Shown here one piece after another: positions 20,001-27,409 of a stretch of 64,000 bases of DNA. The stretch is from Rhodopseudomonas rhenobacensis. Its GTDB lineage: Bacteria; Pseudomonadota; Alphaproteobacteria; Rhizobiales; Xanthobacteraceae. The stretch covers positions 23,761 through 87,760 of the forward strand of contig NZ_JACHIH010000022.1 of assembly GCF_014203125.1 (NCBI RefSeq), given 5' to 3'. The notes beneath the pieces were generated by a model. It saw only the letters and a program-made list of their open reading frames with translations. It was not told the DNA's origin and made no database searches. Numbering within the stretch: position 1 is the first letter of the stretch; each line of letters starts with the position of its first letter. Both the position numbers and the translations under genes were made by a program.

Positions 20001-21902
20001 GCGGTGGCGATCGCCTAGCGTCTCTCCGCCCAGCTTCTTACCGAGAAGTTCACGGATCAGGATCCGATATAGATCGTGAAGCGTGTAACGGCCGGGCTCG
20101 TTGGTGGGCCTGAGTAGGGAGTTACGCGCAAAAATGTGAAAAGGCCGCTTATGAGCGGCCATCGCAGCTGGTAGTGGGGGGCAATTTGGCCGCTCGCCAT
20201 ACTGCCAGAAGACATCGAAGACCTGCTCGTCCAAAGAGTCGCCAGGATGGGCAATCGCCAAGTCTAGATAACGTTCCTGTAGCTCGGAAGTTAGCGTGGA
20301 CCATGCAAAGGCGAGCGCGTTCAGGACATCGCGTTGGCGATGCGGGACGACTGTTGTGAGGTCGGCTTGAGGATCGAAAGATAGAATGTCTGTTGGACGC
20401 GAGGCGATCGTATCCGTGGCGCGATCCCAGAACCGCGTGAGATTGCGGATGTCCTGCCTAGAAGCCGAAGCAACCGCAGCCAGTGCAAGCGGATGACCTT
20501 GGAGAAATGAAATGGCCTTCTCAATGGCGCACTTTACTTTGGCGTCTTTTTCGATTTCGTCCTCTCGAAATTTTTGGATCGCCTCAACTGCCGCAGAAGA
20601 CGTCAGCTCATCGTAAGCGTCAACCGACCACGCAGCGACAATGTCGAGACACAATGAGGGGCTGTAAGGCCGATCATTGCCGCCGAGTTCATAGTCGAGT
20701 TCTTTGCCGAGAAAAGACAGCGAATTCGTTTGCGACGACGTGATAATGAACTTGGATCGCGCAGCAGGAATTTCGTTCGGAAGCAGCTTGAAGAGCGGTT
20801 CAATGACGGCGAATGCAAGATGGAAGTCCAGCACGTCGTCGATGGCGATAACGATGTTGGAGAGTCCAAAGCGAAGGATCGATGCGACCCTCGACAAGGT
20901 GGGCATATCGGGAATCGAATGCCCGCAATTCTGCACTACCGACAGGAAATAGTCCCAGCTAACGTCTTCTGCGAAGTTGTTGAGGAAGCTCTCTCGATTA
21001 CGATCAACTCCGTCGGCGTATTCAGATTTCCGGCGTCCAAAATGCGCTTTGATAAGATCGCTCGCGGCCTGTTTTTTGCTGTCGCCGAGACCGTTTCCTA
21101 TAGCAAGCGATGCAAGTGTAAAAATCAGTGTTGAGCATAATCCCACATAGTCGCTAGTTTGTAGCGACCTGTTTCGGCTCACGGCTGCTTCAAGAAACGG
21201 GCGTGCGTCGATTTCCAACACACGCCGTTCGCTATCTCGCAGTTGCGCCAGGACCTGTCGGAGCAGCAGGCTCTTTCCGCTGCCTGACATTCCGCAAATG
21301 CTTACCGCACTAACTTGATTGAGCCGTGCGATTACCTCATCAACTTCTGAATCGCGGCGAACAATCCGCCACTCTGGATCAGAGAGCAAAGCCTCACTCT
21401 TCGGAAAAGCTCCCCCCGTCTCGTCTATCGGAAGGGAAGCTTGCACAATCGTCTGTTCAAGAAACGCCTTCCACGTCGAAGTATTCGCGTCCTTAGGCCA
21501 ATCGTCCTTGGAGCAGATGCCAAGCTGCACAAGAGCAGGAAGCATGCCTTCGAGCCAGTCCGGCGTGACTCTTCCGCGCACACCGAGGAGTTGGCGCGCG
21601 CCCCCAAGGTTTAGAGCCAGATGCCAAGCGGCGCTTTTGGTAGGGTCAATCCTTTGCGGCACGGGCTGACTTGTCCGAGAAATCAGCCTCTTAAGGGTAT
21701 CCACTGCTGCGGGAACATTGTCGCTTGCCCGCTCGACAAGGGCGGCGATGAGGCTTTTCGTTAGATCGGCCAGCTCGGGGTCGCCCTTCACTGCCTTTAC
21801 ATCCTTCAGCTTAACGCAGCTAATGGGTTCCGACTTTGGATCGCCGTCCCACGCCGCCACTCCGATGAAAGTAATTTCGGGCTTGCAGAGCCGCGAAGTC
21901 AA
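16956..21902 (-). CDS. STAND NTPase with C-terminal WD40 repeats
   Basis: A 1648-residue APAF1-like protein. Residues 1-190 are an N-terminal domain of unknown type. The NTPase has Walker A CGMSGSGKSLLL (about 205), Walker B VIAIDDVLDF (about 350) and a following sensor string KFIITSSQTNS. After a helical arm come about seventeen WD40-like repeats (about 840-1640), with units such as ILSWSLDGTVMF, IVSWSADWTVRVW and IITSSSDGGVRVF, enough for two propellers. STAND proteins use such repeats as sensors and an N-terminal domain as effector, frequently in antiphage or cell-death pathways. The gene is visibly less GC-rich than its neighbours, suggesting separate acquisition. It is divergent from a repeat protein 55 bases away. 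Confidence 0.8.
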   Translation of the reverse strand: MTSRLCKPEITFIGVAAWDGDPKSEPISCVKLKDVKAVKGDPELADLTKSLIAALVERASDNVPAAVDTLKRLISRTSQPVPQRIDPTKSAAWHLALNLGGARQLLGVRGRVTPDWLEGMLPALVQLGICSKDDWPKDANTSTWKAFLEQTIVQASLPIDETGGAFPKSEALLSDPEWRIVRRDSEVDEVIARLNQVSAVSICGMSGSGKSLLLRQVLAQLRDSERRVLEIDARPFLEAAVSRNRSLQTSDYVGLCSTLIFTLASLAIGNGLGDSKKQAASDLIKAHFGRRKSEYADGVDRNRESFLNNFAEDVSWDYFLSVVQNCGHSIPDMPTLSRVASILRFGLSNIVIAIDDVLDFHLAFAVIEPLFKLLPNEIPAARSKFIITSSQTNSLSFLGKELDYELGGNDRPYSPSLCLDIVAAWSVDAYDELTSSAAVEAIQKFREDEIEKDAKVKCAIEKAISFLQGHPLALAAVASASRQDIRNLTRFWDRATDTIASRPTDILSFDPQADLTTVVPHRQRDVLNALAFAWSTLTSELQERYLDLAIAHPGDSLDEQVFDVFWQYGERPNCPPLPAAMAAHKRPFHIFARNSLLRPTNEPGRYTLHDLYRILIRELLGKKLGGETLGDRHREFLRAMGLLTGSIDGDLDGKIEFVEEDARLRLIPKLEWYDKDPDELGHLGDYLIRRATFHFVRISDQELGTRLLSQWLSDFRVLRAALDVPDKLERPEQGNVTLFWSQLVEADGLVSEPYLGHLRKTVGILSVDRSQLGFQITARAPPDNDAMWDQLVSSTIRRQDHGYFFAQFPFLLEKFSSLRITSFHRASVSDATLIACENATPTILSWAEDGSVQLWDASSGLPLIEAITHRGYVGGAEWIERAPQGSSILSWSLDGTVMFSSAQTGHLRFEALKHAGSLRGATFIHSQTSGPVIVSWSADWTVRVWSAIDGKPLVEPLIHDGPVQHAEWIEGDTAEPLILSWSESQPEWRRRRSRSISQAHGLFVDEEWAEPPTPHQPDDARSSLFLWHVKAGVTAFDPVHYECDVSFAKWVNDPKAGPSIFAQFGDCVTGIWHRDTGKSLRIFCVPGGITHAEWVHDYCDRAVILATASAGERITILDAETGKSVKAWQRCQPPVSYALWIRDTHGEPRLLVWYLDGTITLITVNTGEELTIHDEGGVISITPIESAGHCSSFILFNVDDEVSLHDAKDGKMQWHLAPQHHHIRRARWAPFERGTPAIITSSSDGGVRVFDVKAKGIQAVPRHTKRIIKVDWVIGRDHSEPSILILSRDSTMRLMNASTGDLRFSPIEHSEGLVDAIPTTHGILSWTHGGSWSIWDVGTGREVIRQNAHEGEIWFALPVELIDGSSGVLTGGSDGLIKGWTLSGQQFSQSLEFDSWICYEGRIHDSGRGSGLIVRSDRSVTCCGVEDCRYWFEPIQHDDDIRAVKLLDSPAGSTLVTFSRDGVIKFSDARTGILKASLFETYDRSVLGVLCNERGTANLMACGNGLIRVFDSQAKEYYRASSTLFDGKDLSGVKWLSQTSRVFGWRHDGTIFVWDLSVNQPAFDPIDHGAWLIGAIWIEISGRAPAILSYGANGTMKLWSGVTGRLIRSVTIEDTPRSISLCPQTSGAEMLFAVGGELGSVGVVGFRW

Positions 21903-21957
21903 AATGTAGTTTTCGGCTAACGGTATCTAGATACTGGATCATCCCCGATGAGTTTAT

Positions 21958-22572
21958 GTGCGCGTCCGTACTACCGAAACCAATCTCGACAACGGCATTG
22001 CCGTCCGTGACGCCTACCGCTTGAACGGGCGGCTTCACCGTGACCCCAGCGAGGGGCCCGCGTTTGTGTTGCGTGACGAATACGATGGTTCAGTCATATT
22101 CCTGGAATATCGCTGGCATGGGCGGCTCCACCGCGTGGGCGCTCCCGCTTTTATATTGTATGTCGGCAGATTTCGGAGTGGGACGCAGGCTATACGAGAA
22201 GAGTATTATGTGTCGGGGAGGCTTCATCGCGATCCCGCCGAAGGCCCTGCGGTGATCGAGCGAAACGGTGCAACGGGCACCGTTGTCGACGAGGCCTATT
22301 ATGTCAAGAATGCCCTGCACCGCGATCCGACAGACGGCCCCGCTGAAATCTATCGGAATGACCTGACAGGCCGCATCACGAATGCCAGTTACTACGTCAA
22401 CGGCAAGCTGCACAGAGATCCGGCGGAAGGTCCTGCAGTGACGAAATGGGACGATGTCACCGGCGAAGTCACTGTGGAGGAATACAGGGTCGAAGGGGAG
22501 ATTGTTACCGCTCCTGCTCGGCCCGCCAAGGGTCGCCGCGATCCAGGCCCCAGTAGCGATCCAAAGCGCTAA
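21958..22572 (+). CDS. LHRDPxEGPA repeat protein, small paralogue
   Basis: A 204-residue protein made almost entirely of five repeats of Y-x3-G-x-LHRDP-x-EGPA (NGRLHRDPSEGPAF, SGRLHRDPAEGPAV, NGKLHRDPAEGPAV among them) plus a degenerate last unit. It matches the repeat half of the 529-residue protein at 4276-5865 but lacks that protein's N-terminal domain. The start is a GTG with no strong ribosome binding site; the 55-base divergent gap to the STAND gene suggests linked regulation. Either a stand-alone repeat protein or a fragment of a longer ancestor. Confidence 0.6.
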   Translation: MRVRTTETNLDNGIAVRDAYRLNGRLHRDPSEGPAFVLRDEYDGSVIFLEYRWHGRLHRVGAPAFILYVGRFRSGTQAIREEYYVSGRLHRDPAEGPAVIERNGATGTVVDEAYYVKNALHRDPTDGPAEIYRNDLTGRITNASYYVNGKLHRDPAEGPAVTKWDDVTGEVTVEEYRVEGEIVTAPARPAKGRRDPGPSSDPKR

Positions 22573-22587
22573 AGCCTGCGTCACGCG

Positions 22588-22605
22588 GTCCGGCTTCGGA
22601 CATTT
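22588..22605 (+). terminator. Hairpin after the small repeat protein gene
   Basis: GTCCG-GCTT-CGGAC followed by ATTTTCC, 16 bases after the stop at 22572. The stem is short and the T-run brief, so a weak intrinsic terminator at most. Confidence 0.4.
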
Positions 22606-22688
22606 TCCAAATTATGCCGGTGAAACGGCTGTTACACTTCCCCCGCGTGTTGTGACACTTTTACTGTTACAGGATCAGCTCGGATAAC

Positions 22689-22722
22689 CGCTCCATCGTC
22701 CACTTCCGGACGCGATGGAGCG
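22689..22722 (+). promoter_or_regulatory. Hairpin sequestering the ribosome binding site
   Basis: Perfect 10-bp inverted repeat CGCTCCATCG / CGATGGAGCG with a 14-base loop that itself can pair GTCC with GGAC. The right arm contains the GGAG ribosome binding site, and the arm ends 5 bases before ATG 22728. Folding would block initiation of the first gene of a four-gene operon. It could be a translational switch, a protein-binding RNA hairpin, or a DNA operator. Confidence 0.6.
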
Positions 22723-22727
22723 TAACG

Positions 22728-23396
22728 ATGGATGTCCCTACACAGCCAATTTTACCAGTCGCAGCGACACCGCACAACCCGCGCCTCCAGCATCTCTCAC
22801 TTGCCGGCCTCACTCTGCGCCGCAGCGGCCCGGTGGAACGCGCGGCGACGAGACACCTTAGCGTCGAATCGGCCCATGTTGATCTCATCGGCCGGATCAA
22901 GCAAACGGACGACGGGAAGAATATCTTTCGCTGCACCATCGAGAATATCGTTGCTTTGCAGGGCGTCGACCGCATTCTCAGCGATGAATCCCGTGGTTTT
23001 GCTGTCGCGCGCGCCGGCTTCTATACGACCCGCGAGGCCAGCGGACACATCATGATCCGCGGCATGGGGGTCGATCCAGCGTTTCGTCACCGCGGACTCA
23101 TGCGTACCTTTCTCGCCTTCGAAATGCACCTTATGGGCGAGCAAGAACCGGATGTCGTGTTCGATGCCTATGTGCGGGTTGGGGTCCATGGTGTGAACCA
23201 AAGCGCCTATATGACCTTCCTTTCGCTGCTCTTCGACAATTGTGACACCAACCGCTTTAAGTCCTCGGCCGATGATCCGGACATTAACGATGGAGAGGCC
23301 GACCCAGGCCATTACCGTGCGTGCCTCATGCGCACCACCTCCGGCTGGCGGGAGCGGGTTCGCGCCGTCGTGCTGAAATCTGGATGGCTGCCATGA
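22728..23396 (+). CDS. GNAT-like acyltransferase, first gene of operon
   Basis: A 222-residue protein. The segment MGVDPAFRHRGLMRTFLAFE has the motif-A pattern of GNAT acetyltransferases (V-x-P-x-x-R-x-x-G), and NQSAYMTFLSLLF downstream resembles the Asn/Tyr region of motif B. The N-terminal 60 residues are not conserved-looking. Its ribosome binding site is buried in the hairpin at 22689-22722. The stop codon overlaps the next start as ATGA. The substrate cannot be told; a modifying enzyme for another operon member is one possibility. Confidence 0.55.
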   Translation: MDVPTQPILPVAATPHNPRLQHLSLAGLTLRRSGPVERAATRHLSVESAHVDLIGRIKQTDDGKNIFRCTIENIVALQGVDRILSDESRGFAVARAGFYTTREASGHIMIRGMGVDPAFRHRGLMRTFLAFEMHLMGEQEPDVVFDAYVRVGVHGVNQSAYMTFLSLLFDNCDTNRFKSSADDPDINDGEADPGHYRACLMRTTSGWRERVRAVVLKSGWLP

Positions 23397-23683
23397 TCAC
23401 CCCATCATTCCTCATCGAGGCCATTGGCTTTCTCGCGGGGTCGCTGGCTGCGCTCTCAGGCCTGCCGCGTCTCAGGGAGGCGATGGCGAGCAGTGCGGTC
23501 GCGCGCGGAGAGAATACCACGCGTAACGCGATGCTGGTCGCGGCCAACCTCCTGTGGATCGTCGTCGGTTCGGCGCAGGGTTTGCCCAGTCTCACCATCA
23601 TGTGCGCCGTCTCAGCGGCGTTGAACGGAACGGTGTTGATCCTCGCGTTGCGCGCCAAACGCTTGCCAGAGTCGCCGTCATGA
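23393..23683 (+). CDS. Small SemiSWEET-like membrane protein
   Basis: A 96-residue protein with three hydrophobic segments: about 5-25 (SFLIEAIGFLAGSLAALSGL), about 43-60 (TRNAMLVAANLLWIVVGSA) and about 65-88. The spacing, the conserved P after the first segment and the W in the second recall the SemiSWEET/PQ-loop half-transporters. It overlaps the preceding gene (ATGA) and the next gene (ATGA), so expression is coupled. Transport of a small solute is possible; structural roles in a membrane complex with the DUF4407-like protein are equally open. Confidence 0.5.
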   Translation: MITPSFLIEAIGFLAGSLAALSGLPRLREAMASSAVARGENTTRNAMLVAANLLWIVVGSAQGLPSLTIMCAVSAALNGTVLILALRAKRLPESPS

Positions 23684-23847
23684 AGCGCTCGGGAAAATCA
23701 CGAGTGAAAAGTCGAACAGGCCGGACGCCGTCGCGCGCGGAATGGCTGGAACTGACGGCACCGTTCCGCATGGGTGGAGCGTTGCGTGTCATGCGCTACT
23801 TCAGCGCGCGTGTGGCCGCAGCAAAGTCAGCCAAATTGAAGAGGTAG
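23680..23847 (+). CDS. Small basic protein within coupled operon
   Basis: A 55-residue, highly basic protein (many K and R, starting MKRSGKSRVKSRTGRTPSRA). The start ATG overlaps the preceding stop, and the stop is 5 bases before the next start. No domain is recognised. The tight coupling on both sides is the main support that it is translated. Confidence 0.5.
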   Translation: MKRSGKSRVKSRTGRTPSRAEWLELTAPFRMGGALRVMRYFSARVAAAKSAKLKR

Positions 23848-23852
23848 CCGCC

Positions 23853-25457
23853 ATGTCCATGCTCGATGGATTGCTGGATCGCCCGACGCACCGTCTCACC
23901 GCATGGCAACGCTTCCAGGCGAAAATGGTCGGTATGGATACCGATCTGCTGGAGCGCTCGCCCGAGCGGGACGTGCACGAGGGCTCGCGTTGCTTCTGGC
24001 TTTTGATTCTGGTCGCGGCATATCAATGTGTTGTGTTTGCCAGTCTCGCCCACGTTCTTCTCGCCGAACCTGGAAAGCTGCATCCGGAATTCTTCCTGCT
24101 TGCCGCCCTACCTGCGATTCTCGTCGGCGTGCTTGAGGCTGCGCTTGTTATCGCGCCATCGTATTTGAGCAGCGGCATTCATACGCTGTCCCAAGCAGGG
24201 CTGGAGATGCCCAATCCATGGGGCCGCCGCGCGAAGAAGGCGATGGCGATCACGTTGCGTCTCACCTTTGCGCTCGCCTGCGCGCAGTTAGGTTCGATCG
24301 CAATCACGCTGCCGCTGCTGGGAAAGGACACGACCGCGGCCCTCGACCAGGCCTATCGGCAGAGCAATGCCATCTTGTTTGAGCAAGCGGATGCGCGGCA
24401 CACCGAGACGTTACGGCGAAACAACGAAGAACTCGACCAGCTTCATGCGCAACTGTCGGACCTCAAGACCGAGGAAGAGCGCTGGCGCCGGGCCAGTATC
24501 GATCCGACCACCAGCGATCCAGAACTCGTGGCGCTGCTGGCGCGCGTCGAGCAGTTGCGGTCCGTCAAGGGCGCGGCGGATCAGGAGCTTGCCGCAGCGG
24601 AGCAGTTTGCCAACGACGAGTTAATGGGAAAGCAATCTGCGCCCGGCAATAGTGGGCGAATGGGCTACGGGCCGGTCCGCCGCGCCGCCGACGAAGCGGT
24701 GGCGAACGCCAGGCGAAAAGTCGAAGCGGCGGCCAGTGATTTGCGCGAAGCCGAAGCGCGCCTTGCGCCGCTGCGCGAGAGACTGGCGGCGTCCGCGCAG
24801 GGCAAATCCAGCGGTGCGGAAACGCGCCTCGCCGAAGTCACGCGCGAGCGGGATGCGTTGGACGAGCGGGCGGCGGTACTGGACGAACGCGTGCGCACGC
24901 TTATTGGCGACCGCGAGCGCCTGATCCGCGAGGCAGTTGAAGCCGATCCGGGCCATGTGAAAAAGGAAGACGGCATCCTGGCGCGCGTCCACGCCGTGCG
25001 CAACATCGTGGAGTCCGACAGTGCGGCGTTCGTGATCGTGCTGCTGTTCGATGTTGTATTGTTCTTCATCGAGGTCGCCGTGCTTCTCTCGAAGTCATTA
25101 GCAGCGCCGACAACCTATGCCACGTTGCTGGCCTATGCGCATGTCGTCGGCGCTCATAAAATCGTGCAGGAGATCGCCAGGACGTTGAACGATGTCGAAG
25201 CGGCCCCCGAGAAAGAGGAGCCTCCATCGCCGGCCATCCAGGAGGATCGGAAGGAAAATCCCGTCCCCCTCGAAAATGGTGAGACGAAACCGGCGGAAGA
25301 AGCCGATCTCGGTGTCGGTCCGGCGCACGGCGGCACCAAACCGCCTGAAGCCGATCTGCCCAAGCGTGGCCGGGGGCGGCCTCCGGGCTCTCCCAATCGC
25401 CCTCGCGCCGCAGACCTTCCATCCGAAACGGCCGAGGGCGAGAAAACGCCGCCGTGA
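23853..25457 (+). CDS. DUF4407-like membrane protein with AT-hook tail
   Basis: A 534-residue protein. The start MDTDLLERSPERD near residue 28, two membrane segments (about 42-62 and 71-95), a third at about 125-150, a long coiled-coil (about 170-385) and a last membrane segment (about 391-415) match the layout of the DUF4407 family. The cytoplasmic tail ends with KRGRGRPPGSPNR (about 501-514), an AT-hook core (RGRP) that would bind AT-rich DNA. An AT-hook on a membrane coiled-coil protein is unusual. ATG 23853 has GAGG about 9 bases upstream. Last gene of the four-gene operon. Confidence 0.65.
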   Translation: MSMLDGLLDRPTHRLTAWQRFQAKMVGMDTDLLERSPERDVHEGSRCFWLLILVAAYQCVVFASLAHVLLAEPGKLHPEFFLLAALPAILVGVLEAALVIAPSYLSSGIHTLSQAGLEMPNPWGRRAKKAMAITLRLTFALACAQLGSIAITLPLLGKDTTAALDQAYRQSNAILFEQADARHTETLRRNNEELDQLHAQLSDLKTEEERWRRASIDPTTSDPELVALLARVEQLRSVKGAADQELAAAEQFANDELMGKQSAPGNSGRMGYGPVRRAADEAVANARRKVEAAASDLREAEARLAPLRERLAASAQGKSSGAETRLAEVTRERDALDERAAVLDERVRTLIGDRERLIREAVEADPGHVKKEDGILARVHAVRNIVESDSAAFVIVLLFDVVLFFIEVAVLLSKSLAAPTTYATLLAYAHVVGAHKIVQEIARTLNDVEAAPEKEEPPSPAIQEDRKENPVPLENGETKPAEEADLGVGPAHGGTKPPEADLPKRGRGRPPGSPNRPRAADLPSETAEGEKTPP

Positions 25458-25660
25458 GGCAGGCTTCACGCCTTTGGCGTAGGCCTGCAGTGCCCGGGTG
25501 AAGCGGCCTTTCCGGCTGTCAATAGGACTGCGAATCACCCGAACTTCTCCTATTATTGTCCGTTCACTCCTTTTGCCCCCCCCTTTATTATGCATCCATT
25601 GCTGCATGCCGGCGCTCACCGTCGGCACGGAAATGGAAGGTGTCGCGACACGAGGCGGCC

Positions 25661-27409
25661 ATGTACATCGATTGCCTTCGCCTGCAACGGTTCCGCTCAT
25701 GCGCGGATGTCACGGTGCGTTTTCACCGCGAACTGACGGTCCTTGTCGGCGAGAACAATGGCGGCAAATCAAACATCGTCGACGCGCTGCGGCTCCTGAT
25801 CCTGCCGCTCAGCGGCCGCCGGGACCGTTATCCGGAGGACGATGATTTGCGGCGCGGCAGCGCCGATACGCACTATGCACTCGAAGGCCGGTTCGCCGGG
25901 CTGGGCGACACCATGAAGGGATTGCTTATCTCTGCCGTGCCGGACCCAACCGCCGACGTGGCGGTATTCGGAATGCGCTACCAGACGCGGATCGCCGGCA
26001 CGCTCCGGGGGCGCGCGTCGTCTTGGGCAGGGAAATTCGAGACGGCCGAGCCCGAAAGCGGTTCTACCGACCTTATTCGCCATGTCTATTTGCCGCCCCT
26101 GCGCGATGCCAAGCAGGCGCTGGGCACTGGCAGCGCGACGCGCATTGCGGCGCTGCTGCAGCACTTTTTGCAGACCGGCGAGGAGCAGCAATTCCTTACG
26201 CACGTCCAGCGCACCGGCGCCCCGCATCGCGTGTTGACGGCGATCAATACGGATATCGAGACCGCGCTCGGTGATCTAACACGCGGCGCGCGGCCGCAGA
26301 CCGCCTCGCTTGCCTTCACCGCCGAGGCGCTCACGGACGTAGCGCGCGATCTTCGCTTCCGGCTCGCCGACCTCGGCCTACCTCCAGAGGACATAAAATC
26401 GTCGGGCTTGGGATATGCGAATCTCCTTTATATGGCGACTGTTGTGGTCGAACTCGCCAAGGCACGGGAGGCGGACTTAACGCTCTTCCTCGTCGAGGAG
26501 CCAGAGGCGCACCTTCATCCGCAATTGCAGATGCTGGTGCTGGATTTCTTGCTCGATCAGGCAAAAAAATCGCTTACGCAAGAGATCACGCCCGGCCAAC
26601 CGGAAGGCCGCATCCAGGTCATCGTCACTACGCACTCTCCCAATCTCACAGCGTGGGTCTCGCCCGAGCACCTCGTGGTCATACGTTCGGCTCAGGAGAC
26701 CGGCGTGACGCCGCCGGTCATGCAGACTGTTTCCATCCCGATCAGCGGCTTGGGTCTCGATCCCCGGATGGTTCAGAAGGTGAGCCGCTATCTCGATGTC
26801 ACGCGCTCGGCGCTACTGTTCGGCAACCGCGCCTTGCTCGTCGAGGGGATCGCCGAAGCGCTTCTGATGCCGGTCATCGCCCGGCATTGCGTTCTCAACA
26901 CCAATCCCCACGCGTTGCAGCGATTTCGCGGCGCGGTGGTAGTGGCGATCGACGGCGTGGATTTCGCGCCTTATGTCCATATCCTCCTTCATCCTTGCGA
27001 GGGCGCGACGATTGCCGACCGCGTTGTCGTCGTCACCGACACCGATCCGCACTCACCGGGAAACCGCAAGGCCGATCTCGATGCGCGTGCGGCGGAATGG
27101 GGGGTGGCCGAACGGCTGAACGTTCTTACCAATGCCGTCACGCTCGAACACGAGCTGTTTAGCGCGGGCAACGGCGCCTTACTGCGCGAGGTGTTCCTCG
27201 CTCTGCACCCCTTGTCGGAAGCCCGCTGGGTTGCGGAGGTGGATGGCGTTGCGGCTGAGGCGCGACCCGCGGCATTCGTGCAGCTTCTCAAAGGGACCAC
27301 CACGCGGAAGGGCGACTTTGCCCAACAGCTTGCCGAACGCATCGTCGCCGGTTCGGCTTTCACGGTGCCGGCGTATTTGCGCGATGCCATCCTTGCGGTG
27401 GCAGGATGA
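25661..27409 (+). CDS. gajA: GajA-like OLD-family ATPase/TOPRIM endonuclease
   Basis: A 582-residue protein, close to the length of characterised GajA. N-terminal ABC-type ATPase: Walker A VGENNGGKSNIVDAL (about 28-42), Walker B LFLVEEPEAHLHPQ (about 275-288) and the switch His in VTTHSPNLT. C-terminal TOPRIM nuclease: LLVEGIAEALLMP (about 392-404) and VVTDTDPHSPG (about 455-465). In the Gabija antiphage system GajA assembles with GajB and cuts DNA when nucleotide falls. The start ATG 25661 is preferred to upstream starts because MYIDCLRLQRFRS begins the ATPase fold. The next gene overlaps by 4 bases (ATGA). Confidence 0.85.
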   Translation: MYIDCLRLQRFRSCADVTVRFHRELTVLVGENNGGKSNIVDALRLLILPLSGRRDRYPEDDDLRRGSADTHYALEGRFAGLGDTMKGLLISAVPDPTADVAVFGMRYQTRIAGTLRGRASSWAGKFETAEPESGSTDLIRHVYLPPLRDAKQALGTGSATRIAALLQHFLQTGEEQQFLTHVQRTGAPHRVLTAINTDIETALGDLTRGARPQTASLAFTAEALTDVARDLRFRLADLGLPPEDIKSSGLGYANLLYMATVVVELAKAREADLTLFLVEEPEAHLHPQLQMLVLDFLLDQAKKSLTQEITPGQPEGRIQVIVTTHSPNLTAWVSPEHLVVIRSAQETGVTPPVMQTVSIPISGLGLDPRMVQKVSRYLDVTRSALLFGNRALLVEGIAEALLMPVIARHCVLNTNPHALQRFRGAVVVAIDGVDFAPYVHILLHPCEGATIADRVVVVTDTDPHSPGNRKADLDARAAEWGVAERLNVLTNAVTLEHELFSAGNGALLREVFLALHPLSEARWVAEVDGVAAEARPAAFVQLLKGTTTRKGDFAQQLAERIVAGSAFTVPAYLRDAILAVAG

